Shown here: piece by piece, positions 44,082-53,000 of the stretch | Layout: each line of letters opens with the position of its first letter | How positions within the stretch are numbered: the first letter of the stretch is position 1 | Source of the DNA: Paenibacillus endophyticus | Lineage (GTDB): Bacteria > Bacillota > Bacilli > Paenibacillales > Paenibacillaceae | Length of the DNA: 64,000 nt | Assembly: GCF_014192395.1 (NCBI RefSeq) | Contig: NZ_JACHXW010000003.1 | Span: 239,054 to 303,053 of the forward strand | Direction of reading: 5' to 3' | Notes under the pieces: generated by a model | Databases searched by the model: none | What the model saw: the letters and a program-made list of their open reading frames with translations, nothing else | What the model was told of the DNA's origin: nothing | Translations under genes and position numbers: made by a program

Positions 44082-45377
44082 TTACTTGTTTACTTTGTTG
44101 TACGATTTCCACGCTTTATCAAGCGCTTTGAGCACATCGTCCTGTGAAATCTGGCCTGCGTAGTACGCTTGCAAGCCTTTGCCTACCTCGTCTTTAACAG
44201 CTTGCGGTATAGCTGGATCCTGATAGGATTTTCCTTCTTTGACGTAAGCTGTCGCATCATTCACCCATGGATAGCTTTCGTAGGTATGAACGCTTGCAAG
44301 CGGGTTGAACTTCAGCGCTTGGAAGAAACCGTTCGAAGCCGTATCGTCAAGCACGTAGTTCATGAAATCAAGCGCAACCTCTTTATTTTTAGTCGTCTTC
44401 GAAACAGCCAGCGAAGTAGATGCGCTCAGGTTAATCAAAGTCGCATTAGGATCGTCGTTGATTGGAAGCGGAGCCACTCCGAAATCCAAATCCGGGTTCG
44501 ATTTCAGAATCGTTTCTGCATACCAAGGACCTTGCAGCCACATTGCGCCTTTACCTGCCGCGAATGCCGCCGCGCCGTCATCGCCGCCTACCTCTGTTGC
44601 TTTCTCCGTGCCATTGGCGTTGATGAGATCAAAGATATCGAACATCTCTTTCATTTCTGTGAAGGAGCCTTCATCCTTGTTCATACGTTCAATGAAATCT
44701 TTATCCTTCGTGTTGATAATCGCGCCAGCCGCCAGCGGCAGTACCAATTGCGGAATCCACGCTTCTTTATAAGAGAGCACAAAAGGCGTTACATTATTGG
44801 ACTTCAGCTTCTCGACGACGGCTTTCATTTCTGTTAATGTCGTTGGCGGCGTCAAGCCTAGCTCCGTGAATATTTTTTTGTTGTACAGGTAGCCCCAAGA
44901 CAGAGTTTCAAGCGGCAGTGCTACAACCTTGCCGTCCGTTGTCGTCACGGATGGTTTGACGCTGTCAAGCAGCTTGCCCACGAAAGGCTGGTCGGACAAG
45001 TCTTCCAAGTATCCGGCTTTATAGTAGGAAGGAATTTCGTTGATCGCATGCAGAGCGAAAATATCAGGCGCATCATTCGAAGCCAATCTTGTTTTCAAGA
45101 TTTGAGCAGCGTTATCGGCAGTCGGCATTTCCAGTTGAACGGAAACGTCGATATTTTTCTCGGCTTTCTCTTTCGCTACGAAATCCGCGATATATTTGTC
45201 ATAATGCTCTTTGAAGCGCGGCTGCGCGATGAACATTTTCAGCTTGACGCTCTTGGCCTCTCCCCCGCCGCTTGCCCCTTCATTCGTGCTTTCCGCATTA
45301 TTTGCATTATTGCCGCAGCCTGCAAGCAGCGTAGTAGCAAGTACGGTAACGAGTAGACCCTTGATCATTTTTTTCAT
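44082..45377 (-). CDS. Sugar-binding lipoprotein of the ABC importer
   Basis: The 431-residue family-1 extracellular solute-binding protein has a lipobox TLLAGC (Cys 21) after a Lys-rich start. The pattern DIFALHAINEIPSYYKAGYLEDL, the central hinge and GKGAMWLQGPWYAETI are typical. It captures an oligosaccharide outside the membrane for the two permeases. GGGAGG lies before the ATG. The promoter region carries a cre box and the YesN-like motif shared with the GH30 gene. The ligand is unknown; GH30 and GH42 neighbours suggest a beta-linked glucan, xylan or galactan product. Confidence 0.93.
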   Translation of the reverse strand: MKKMIKGLLVTVLATTLLAGCGNNANNAESTNEGASGGGEAKSVKLKMFIAQPRFKEHYDKYIADFVAKEKAEKNIDVSVQLEMPTADNAAQILKTRLASNDAPDIFALHAINEIPSYYKAGYLEDLSDQPFVGKLLDSVKPSVTTTDGKVVALPLETLSWGYLYNKKIFTELGLTPPTTLTEMKAVVEKLKSNNVTPFVLSYKEAWIPQLVLPLAAGAIINTKDKDFIERMNKDEGSFTEMKEMFDIFDLINANGTEKATEVGGDDGAAAFAAGKGAMWLQGPWYAETILKSNPDLDFGVAPLPINDDPNATLINLSASTSLAVSKTTKNKEVALDFMNYVLDDTASNGFFQALKFNPLASVHTYESYPWVNDATAYVKEGKSYQDPAIPQAVKDEVGKGLQAYYAGQISQDDVLKALDKAWKSYNKVNK

Positions 45378-45404
45378 CTAATTTGACCTCCCAGAAGCTT
45401 GTTT

Positions 45405-45418
45405 TGTTTACGCTTTCA
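45405..45418 (-). promoter_or_regulatory. cre site (CcpA) upstream of the binding-protein gene
   Basis: Read leftward the sequence is TGAAAGCGTAAACA, matching the catabolite-responsive-element consensus TGWAANCGNTNWCA. It lies 28 bp before the start codon, where CcpA binding would block initiation in glucose. A second TGAAAGCGTATAAT occurs at 45433-45446 on the plus strand. Confidence 0.7.
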
Positions 45419-45443
45419 TTGTAATAGATTTTTGAAAGCGTAT

Positions 45444-45484
45444 AATTGGACGGAATTAGACACTTTCGTTGGACAATTTTAAAC
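45444..45484 (-). promoter_or_regulatory. YesN-type regulator box upstream of the binding-protein gene
   Basis: Read leftward the stretch gives GGTTTAAAATTGTCCAA, then TGTCTAATT, then CGTCCAATT. Three GTCYAA repeats in one orientation suit an AraC-type regulator. The same TTGTCCAA...TGTCTAATT pair precedes the GH30 gene at 49823-49864. The left part overlaps the yesN stop codon. Confidence 0.6.
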
Positions 45485-46540
45485 CTCGCTGTTTTTTCTC
45501 ATTTCACCTGGCGCTATGCCAAAATGCTTTTTGAATACGCGGTAGAAATAGGTGATATCCTCATAACCCGCCATCTCTGCGATCGCTTTAATGGGAATGG
45601 TTTCGTCGAGCAGCCACTCCTTAGCCTTCACCATACGCAAATGCAGCATATAATCCGTTACATTGCGGCCATACTCCTGCTTGAACATTTTGCTTAAATA
45701 CTCCTTGCTTACGAAAAAAGCTCTTGCTAGCTGTTCTAGTGTTACCGACTCGGAATAATGCTTATCCATGTAATGCCGTACTTCGTCCAAATTCAATTTG
45801 TTTTTGAATTTGCGATGCAGGATGAGCTGATCCAAGGCTTCCTCATAATAAAGAGTGAGAAACGTACACGTCGCTGTACTGGATCCTATCACTTCCTGCC
45901 CATAAATCGCGCTCAAACGATCAGTGTCCTGCGAATTAGCAATCATCAGCTCTTTGAGCAGCAGAATCATCTCTTGAATCACTTGCTCAAGAATAGCCGG
46001 CTTACCGTTTCCGATCTTTTCAATCTCATTCATCATCTGGGTAAGAGTCGACACTATGCCTTCCTTGTTCAGTTCATTGTAATGGGACTTTACGAGCTGC
46101 TTGTATGTGCCCAGCGTTATGGAAATATCCAAGTCCAGCGACCAAGCTCCGCGATCCAATTGCGCAGCTTCCAGACTATTCTTGCAATGGAGCAGCGCCG
46201 TATTAAGCTCCTTTGGATCCACGGGCTTTAGCAAATAGTCCATCGCTTTGTATCGCAGAGCATGCTTGGCATATTGGAAATCATCATAACCGCTTACGAC
46301 GATCGTCTTAATCTGAGGAAATCGGACGTTAAGCAGCTGTAGCAGCTGGACGCCGTCCGTTCCAGGCATCCGCATATCGGTAATGATAATATCCGGCGCC
46401 AACTCCTCCGTCTGCCGAAGAGCATCCTGTCCATCCTCCGCTTCCCCGGCAATGACCATGCCGAGCTGCTCCCAATCTCCAAAGGCTTTAATAATATCTC
46501 TTGTCCAGCTTTCATCGTCAACGATCAATACTTTTATCAC
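45479..46540 (-). CDS. yesN: AraC-type response regulator (YesN-like)
   Basis: The 353-residue protein has a receiver domain (1-120; DDE at 8-10, phospho-Asp in DIIITDMRMPGTDG at about 55) and a C-terminal AraC helix-turn-helix (about 250-350; QLARAFFVSKEYLSKMFKQ and IAEMAGYEDITYFYRVFKKHFG). The start is GTG with GAGGTGAG upstream, and the gene overlaps the kinase gene by 23 bases. It should activate the transporter and GH30 promoters, both of which carry a shared motif. Confidence 0.92.
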   Translation of the reverse strand: MIKVLIVDDESWTRDIIKAFGDWEQLGMVIAGEAEDGQDALRQTEELAPDIIITDMRMPGTDGVQLLQLLNVRFPQIKTIVVSGYDDFQYAKHALRYKAMDYLLKPVDPKELNTALLHCKNSLEAAQLDRGAWSLDLDISITLGTYKQLVKSHYNELNKEGIVSTLTQMMNEIEKIGNGKPAILEQVIQEMILLLKELMIANSQDTDRLSAIYGQEVIGSSTATCTFLTLYYEEALDQLILHRKFKNKLNLDEVRHYMDKHYSESVTLEQLARAFFVSKEYLSKMFKQEYGRNVTDYMLHLRMVKAKEWLLDETIPIKAIAEMAGYEDITYFYRVFKKHFGIAPGEMRKNSEV

Positions 46541-48320
46541 CTAGCTCACCTCTTGCTTCCTTTGGTATGATGACCGTTACCAGCGTCCCCGCTCCATGCT
46601 CGCTCTCTACCGTTATCCCGTATGATGTCCCGAAATGCATCGCAATGCGGGAAGCGACATTTTGTATGCCGATGCGGTTGCCTCTCGTCCACACCTGTCC
46701 GCTCTGATTGTTCAGCCTCCGCTTCAGATCCGCGAGCTTCTTTTCTTGAATGCCTACCCCGTTGTCTTGGATGCGAATATGCACCGCATCCGCATCCTGC
46801 GCATGCGCAACGGAGACGGACAGCTCCCAGCTTCCTGATTTATTCTCCAAGCCATGGAAGAAGGCATTTTCCACAATTGGCTGAAGGGTAAGCTTCGGAA
46901 TCGAGCAGGCGAGCGCAAGCTCGTCGACATCGATCGAATAGCTAAGCCTCGAAGAGAAACGCTGCTTCTGAATGAGCATGTAATTATTTAAGTGCTCCAT
47001 CTCGGCTTTTAGGCTAGCAAGATCGTTAGGGTCTCGGATGACATAGCGAAACATATCGCTTAAAGATCTAATGATTTCGTAGCTTTCTGCTGGTTTTTTG
47101 GTGAACAGCATGCTGCCGATCATCTGGAGTGTATTTTGCAAAAAATGCGGATTGATTTGCGCCTGCAGCGCCTTAAGCTCCGCTGTTTTTTTCTCGAGGT
47201 TGATGCTGTACTCCGTCTTGATATGTTCTCTAATCCGGTAGGACATATTGTAGAGCTTTGTCTCCAGAAGTCCGATCTCATCCACGCGGTTGCTTTGCGG
47301 CAGCTCCGTTTCTTTGATCAAGCCAAGACCTTGCATCGAACGCGCTAGCGTGACGATTGGCGTCGCCGTACGCCATGCGAGTAGGATCGCAATCAATATG
47401 GATACGGCGATAGAGATGGCACCGACGATAAGTCCGAATCGCATGGTCGATTGCGCGCTTTTGTTAATAAAGCTGGTAGGGATGATCGTCACAAGCTTTA
47501 AGCCCACCGGGTCGATCGTGTTATAAAACACGTAGGCTTTGGGCAGTTTGAAGTAGCCTTGTCCTTCAGTGGCGTGCTTTACGCGGTCCATGATTTCATC
47601 GGATGGTTTTTCCCCGACAGGCTGATAGAGCACGCTGCCGTCGTCGCCAGCAATAAATACCCTATGCTCCTCGCCTCGACCGATCAAAGCGAGTGTCTGA
47701 TCCAGCATGGACCACCGGATATTCAATGAGATGCCTCCCAGCTTATCGCGGTTTTCGAACCGGTTAATGCTACGTACCAGCTGGAATTGTCCCTCATCGC
47801 CGCTTGTCGATTGAATAATGAAGTCCTTGTCCTCCTCAAACAGCCTCTTGTAGGGTGAAGGGGTAATTGTCGTAGACTTAAGGTCGTACTGGTTGGCATT
47901 GATATTGAACAGCTTGCCCGGCTCTCTCAGATAAAGCCCGGCTCCGACAACGTGATTGCCCGCGGAGTAAAATAAGTTGTTGAGCGTGTCCATTATGTTT
48001 TTTTGCGCGGCATAGGGATTATACAGCACCGAGCCTTCCGTGCTCGCCAAATAGTCGCTCAAGTGAGGGCTGATTAGCACCGTATAGACGAGGTTGTTGA
48101 GCTGCGCGAATTGCTCGCCCAAATAAATGCCTGTCCACTTCATATTGGATAAATTCGTGCTAATGACTTCCGTCTCCATCGATTTGCGGTTATTCTCAGC
48201 TGCCAATGCCGTTACCGCAATAATGGGAACAACCGATAAAAAAATCATCGTAAAAATTAATTTGTTGCGGATGCTTCGGCGGAATGGCTCCGTCAGCAGC
48301 CTAAAAAGTTTGGAAATCAT
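46518..48320 (-). CDS. yesM: YesM-type membrane sensor histidine kinase
   Basis: The start at 48320 (MISKLFRLLTEP) has GGAGGAG upstream; an open frame to 48377 crosses a terminator and is not used. The 600-residue protein has TM1 (about 22-42), a large extracytoplasmic sensor (about 43-275), TM2 (about 285-307), a HAMP linker, the His_kinase motif LQAQINPHFLQNTLQMI (about 405) and an HATPase domain with LQPIVENAFFHG, IRIQDNGVGI and GIGIQNVASRI. It senses an extracellular carbohydrate or binding-protein complex and phosphorylates the overlapping YesN. Confidence 0.93.
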   Translation of the reverse strand: MISKLFRLLTEPFRRSIRNKLIFTMIFLSVVPIIAVTALAAENNRKSMETEVISTNLSNMKWTGIYLGEQFAQLNNLVYTVLISPHLSDYLASTEGSVLYNPYAAQKNIMDTLNNLFYSAGNHVVGAGLYLREPGKLFNINANQYDLKSTTITPSPYKRLFEEDKDFIIQSTSGDEGQFQLVRSINRFENRDKLGGISLNIRWSMLDQTLALIGRGEEHRVFIAGDDGSVLYQPVGEKPSDEIMDRVKHATEGQGYFKLPKAYVFYNTIDPVGLKLVTIIPTSFINKSAQSTMRFGLIVGAISIAVSILIAILLAWRTATPIVTLARSMQGLGLIKETELPQSNRVDEIGLLETKLYNMSYRIREHIKTEYSINLEKKTAELKALQAQINPHFLQNTLQMIGSMLFTKKPAESYEIIRSLSDMFRYVIRDPNDLASLKAEMEHLNNYMLIQKQRFSSRLSYSIDVDELALACSIPKLTLQPIVENAFFHGLENKSGSWELSVSVAHAQDADAVHIRIQDNGVGIQEKKLADLKRRLNNQSGQVWTRGNRIGIQNVASRIAMHFGTSYGITVESEHGAGTLVTVIIPKEARGELGDKSIDR

Positions 48321-48361
48321 AGCTGTACAACTCCTCCAATGATTTCGAGCCAATATGGCGC

Positions 48362-48396
48362 AAAAAACTAACGCCACGTAATTGCTGGCGTTAGTC
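48362..48396 (-). terminator. Rho-independent terminator after the GH30 pseudogene
   Basis: ACTAACGCCA pairs perfectly with TGGCGTTAGT, followed leftward by TTTTTT. It separates GH30 from yesM. Confidence 0.88.
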
Positions 48397-48408
48397 TGCT
48401 TGCATTCG

Positions 48409-49761
48409 TCATCCGATTGGGACCACGATCGTATGAAAGGATTCAGGTTCGAGCCGGAATGGCAGCCTTGTGCCGCCGATGGCTAAGCGCAGATCCCGCT
48501 GTTCCTTGAACGGGTTCGTGACAATAACAACATGCGATCCGTCCGGTTTCTTGAACGCAATCGCATTGCCTGCCCAAGGCCCCTGCAATCCGACCCGTCT
48601 ATCACTCGGAGATGTGAAATGCGAGAAATGCTTCATGACGTAAAATTCAGGATTGCGGGTAACGCTTCCGTTCTCCTTGTCGATCGTAAGCATCGCATTC
48701 TGCTCCCAGCCCCAAGTGCTTCGACCCCTTGGCTCGAGCGCCATATTCCAATAAATATAAGCATTCACTCCGTTCACGAAGTAATGCTGATACAGATTAA
48801 ATACATACCGGGCATAAAACCAAGTATTCTCCCCGTCACCGCATTCATTCTCGGTTTGCATATAGCGAAGCTCCGGGTAGCTTTGAACCGTGCGCTGTAT
48901 GGCATGCTTGCCGGCCCATTGGTAGCCGACGCCCTTCACGTACTTATACGCCTCCGGGTCGCTTAAGACGGTGTTCGCGTAGGCGTTGAAATCCGATGAC
49001 TTCTTTTTCAGCCATTCATCCCATTCTTCTGGCGCATTAATGGTGCCCAGCCAAATCTCCGTATCCAAGCCATGCTGCTCGAATGCCGGTCCCAAATAGT
49101 CTCGGATAAATTCGCGAAGCTGCTCGCCCGTCCATACGCAGGATGGAAACTTCTGATCGGCGACAACCTCGTTTTGAACATGCACTTGATGGATGGTTAT
49201 GCCTTCTTCTTTGTAGGCTTGCACGAAACGAACGAAATAGAGTGCATATGCCTCCAATATTTCTTTCTCCCAGCGAAGCGTTCCGTAGTTATAGGACTTC
49301 GGAAACTTCATCCACGTCGGCGGGCTCCATGGCGAAGCGAAGAGCTGCAAATTCGGATTAAGCTTCAAGGCTTCTTATATATAGGGAATTAAATATTCTC
49401 GATCACGGTCAATGGAGAAATGCTCCATCGACAAATCTCCATCGCTTTCGTTCAAGCTGTACCATTCCAGCGCATAATCGCTCGCACCGATCGGCAGTCT
49501 GCAAATGCTGAATCCTTGCTCTCCCTCGGGATGAAAGAGGTCAAACATTACTTTGCCTCGTTCCTCATCCGTCAAATGCTTCAATGAGACGTAGCCAAGC
49601 TCGTTGAAGCAGCCGCCGAATCCTTCCAACCATTGATACTGGTCCTCCGTGACCGTAAGGTTAGGTTTGCCGATCTCTGTATCAGCTGCGATTTTTGCCG
49701 ATTTATCTTCCCATCGATCTTCTTCTATACTAGACAACCATTGTATCCGTTTCTGTTCCAT
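48409..49761 (-). pseudogene. GH30 glycosidase interrupted by an in-frame stop
   Basis: Read leftward from 49761 the frame encodes 128 residues ending YLIPYI, then TAA at 49375-49377, then continues in the same frame as EALKLNPNLQLFASPWSPPTW. The join fits GH30 proteins exactly, where a residue such as Lys or Gln is expected in place of the stop. The catalytic Glu residues are intact: acid/base in VHVQNEVV and nucleophile in MQTENECGDG. Full length would be about 450 residues, normal for GH30 beta-glycosidases. It has no signal peptide. A single base change or sequencing error explains it; no alternative start would yield an active enzyme. Confidence 0.85.
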
Positions 49762-49780
49762 TCCCGCAAACCCAACTCCT

Positions 49781-49825
49781 TGTAAGCGTTTTTTTCATTA
49801 TAAGCGCTGGATGTAAGCGTTTAAT
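49781..49825 (-). promoter_or_regulatory. Clustered cre-like TGTAAGCG elements
   Basis: TGTAAGCGTTTTTT (49781-49794), ATAAGCGCT (49800-49808) and TGTAAGCGTTTAAT (49812-49825) share the TAAGCG core of CcpA sites, spaced 13-18 bp. They lie 20-64 bp upstream of the GH30 start. Confidence 0.5.
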
Positions 49826-49864
49826 TAGACAAATTTAGTTCCTGCGGTTGGACAATATTAAACC
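49823..49864 (-). promoter_or_regulatory. YesN-type regulator box upstream of GH30
   Basis: Read leftward it gives GGTTTAATATTGTCCAA followed 17 bases later by TGTCTAATT. Seventeen of nineteen bases around TTGTCCAA match the copy upstream of the binding-protein gene. The remaining sequence to 50069 shows no gene and should hold the promoter of the rightward DUF11 gene. Confidence 0.6.
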
Positions 49865-50069
49865 TTCACAAGGATTGAATCGCTTTATCTTCCCTATGAT
49901 GTCAGATGGCATGCATTTGTATCCAATGGAGACGGGCACGCATAAATTTTGTTGTACAAACAGGTTTTTCAAGGTTCACACATACAATTAAAACAAGGTC
50001 TACTTAGCTTAACCAGCGGAGAATGGGTAAAATGGGCAACTCGCGCTGCAATTCATTCATTCAAAGGGG

Positions 50070-53000
50070 GTGAATCCAATACCTCTGGTCGTCCGAGCAA
50101 CCTTTAATGCTACCGGCGCCATTACGTTCACGGGCAATGCGCTGGGTCTCAGCCGTTCGGAAACAGCAGGCGTCCCGGGAACCTCCGACAGTATCGGCGC
50201 CTTCACCACAACGAACACTGCCGTTCGTTTTGGCACATACCCTTTTGGGACGACGAGCAACTATTTAGTCAACAGCGCCGCTGCTGAGCTTGTCCTTCCC
50301 GTAGGCAGCACCATACTTTACGCAGAGCTCATATGGGGCGGGAGCTACATTAACGGAAGCGTGAACCTGAGCGCCGCGATCAACAATCCCGTTACCTTTA
50401 TTACCCCTGCTGCCACAGCAAGCGTGTCGCCGGATGCGGCAACGAGCAATACGTTTGACCTCGGAGGCGGCGCATTCGGTTACGTTCGCTCTGCGAATGT
50501 GACTTCACTTGTCCAAGCGGGCATGGCTGGCACTTATTCAACCGGCAGCGTCGTTGGTACAATCGTGATTCCCGGTGATTCCACAGCGAATCATGCCGGC
50601 TGGACATTGGCGGTTATTTACCAGAACCCTGCCCTTCCTTTCCGCAATATGTCTCTGAGGGCAGGCGCCGTACTCGTGCAAAGCACATCCGGACCCGTTA
50701 ATACGACAATCACCGGATTCGCTACGCCAATCTCAGGCGCATTAGGCGGCAGGGCTTTGTTCAGCGCGCAAGAAGGCGATGCCAACCGGACGGGAGATCA
50801 AGCCTTATTCGGTCCAACCGCCGCCACTCTCGTCGCCTTATCGGGAACGAACAATTTCGCCAACAACTTCTTCGCTTCACAGATCAATAACAATGCCGGC
50901 GCATTGAATACTACCGGAACGTTCGGCAACCGCAATCAAACGAACGGAGCGCCAGGGTCTAATATCGTCGGCGGTCGGCAGGGCTGGGATATTACAAATG
51001 TCGATATCTCGGCTAGATTAACGAATAACCAAAGCTCTGCCGTGCTTTCATTAACAACCTCAGGCGATGCATACGTGCTTAACGCCAATGCAATCCAGGT
51101 CGATATCAATGCACCGATTATTAATGTAGTACTCAGCGAGAATGCAACGGGACCTACAATCGGAGACGTCATTACGTTTACCGTCACCGTCAGCAACTCA
51201 GGCACGGCGAATGCCGCAAGCGTCGTTCTAACCGACACGCTGCCTCCCGGCGTAACCTTTGTTCCAGGCAGCGTTGTCGTTGGCGGCGTACCGAAGCCTA
51301 CCTTTGACATTCGAACAGGCGCTCCGCTCGGTTCATTGAATTTAGCCTCTTCAATCACCGTCACTTACCAAGCGGTTGTTACATCATTGCCTGCCAGCGC
51401 TCAGATTTCCAGTACAGCCAACGCTGCTTTCACCTTCCAGAGCGTTGCCGGCGGACCGATCATAACCGGCGTGATTCCGTCGAATACCGTTACGGTACCG
51501 GTATATGCTCCTAATCTATCCATGGTCAAAAGCGCAAATACGCAAAATGCGACGGTAGGCGATCAAGTTACTTACACGCTGCAGGTATCCAATACAGGCA
51601 GCAACGCTGCCACCGTCACGTTGAGCGATAATATTCCTGCGGGAACGACCTATATTCCGAACAGCTTCCGCGTCAACGGCGTAATTGTGCCCGGTGCCAA
51701 TCCGCCTGCTGGCGTAGCGATTGGTTCCGTTGCTGCGGGAGGAGCATCAACGGTTACCTTTCAAGTGCAGGTCAACTCGCTGCCCTCCCCGCCGCAGCTT
51801 GTGAATCAAGCCACTGCATCCTTTTCGTATCAAATTCCAGATGGTCGGATATTTACAGGCTCATTCGCCTCCAATACCATAACGATCCCGGTCAGGCTCC
51901 CGAACGTAACTTCCGTGAAAAGCGCAAGCTTCGTCGATATTGCGGTAGGAGAAAGCATGACCTATACCGTCGTCGTTACGAACAGCGGAATCGCCGCTAT
52001 CACTAACGTAATATTGACGGATGCTATTCCTGCAGGCGCCTCTTTCGTCGCAGGCAGCGTTGTCGTAGGCGGAACAGCCCGGCCGACAGCCAACCCTTCA
52101 AGCGGGATTAGCATCGGCGCTATTCCACCAAGCAGCTCCGTTACGGTTACATTCGCCATTACCGCCGTTACCGTTCCGGCATTGGGCAGCTTTGCCAATC
52201 AAGCTTCCATTTCCTATAATTCAGGCTCAATTACGAGTCTTTCACTTTCCAACAGCATAGCTACACCCGTGTACCAGCCTATAATTGGCATCACAAAAAG
52301 CGGGTCGCCCACAAGCGCAACCGTAGGCCAGATCGTTACCTATTCCTTTATCGTTAACAATACCGGAAATCTCGCGGCTCAGACCACCCTGACAGACAAC
52401 ATTCCGACAGGTACGTCCTTTGTGCCAAACAGCGTAGTCGTAAATGGTATCAGCAGGCCCGGAGAAAGCCCGGTAACCGGTATCGTTCTTGGTTCCATTG
52501 TGCCTGCAGGCAGCTCATTGGTATTATTCCAAGTCGCCCTGAACACGCTGCCCTCGCCACCGACCTTAGTCAATCAAGGAACGGCAAGCTTTTCCTATCA
52601 ATTGCCGAGTGGAAGAGCGCTTAACGGAAGCAGCTTGTCCAATACGACAACACTGACCGCGCAAGCGCCGAATGTATCCATCACCAAATCAGCAAGCAAC
52701 ACCGCAGCAGCAATAGGCGATATCATCATTTACACCGTTATCGTCACCAATAACAGCATCGTTCCTGTCAGCAACGTAATCGTCTCGGACGATATTCCAA
52801 GCGGCACCGCTTTTGTCGCTGGCAGCACGACGATCAACGGAGCTCCATCCAGTGCCAATCCGGGCGTAGGTATTTCACTTGGCACCATCAGCCCGTCAGC
52901 CTCCGTAACCATCATGTTCCAGCTCGCGGCCGTCTCTTTGCCTAATCCGGCTGCGTATACCAATCGTGCAGGCGTCGCCTATACGTCAGGTGCTTTCACT

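Noticed and set aside
49980..50069. Sigma-K promoter for the DUF11 gene
   Set aside because: A CATACAATT sequence is present but the -35 AC spacing and the final bases do not match well.
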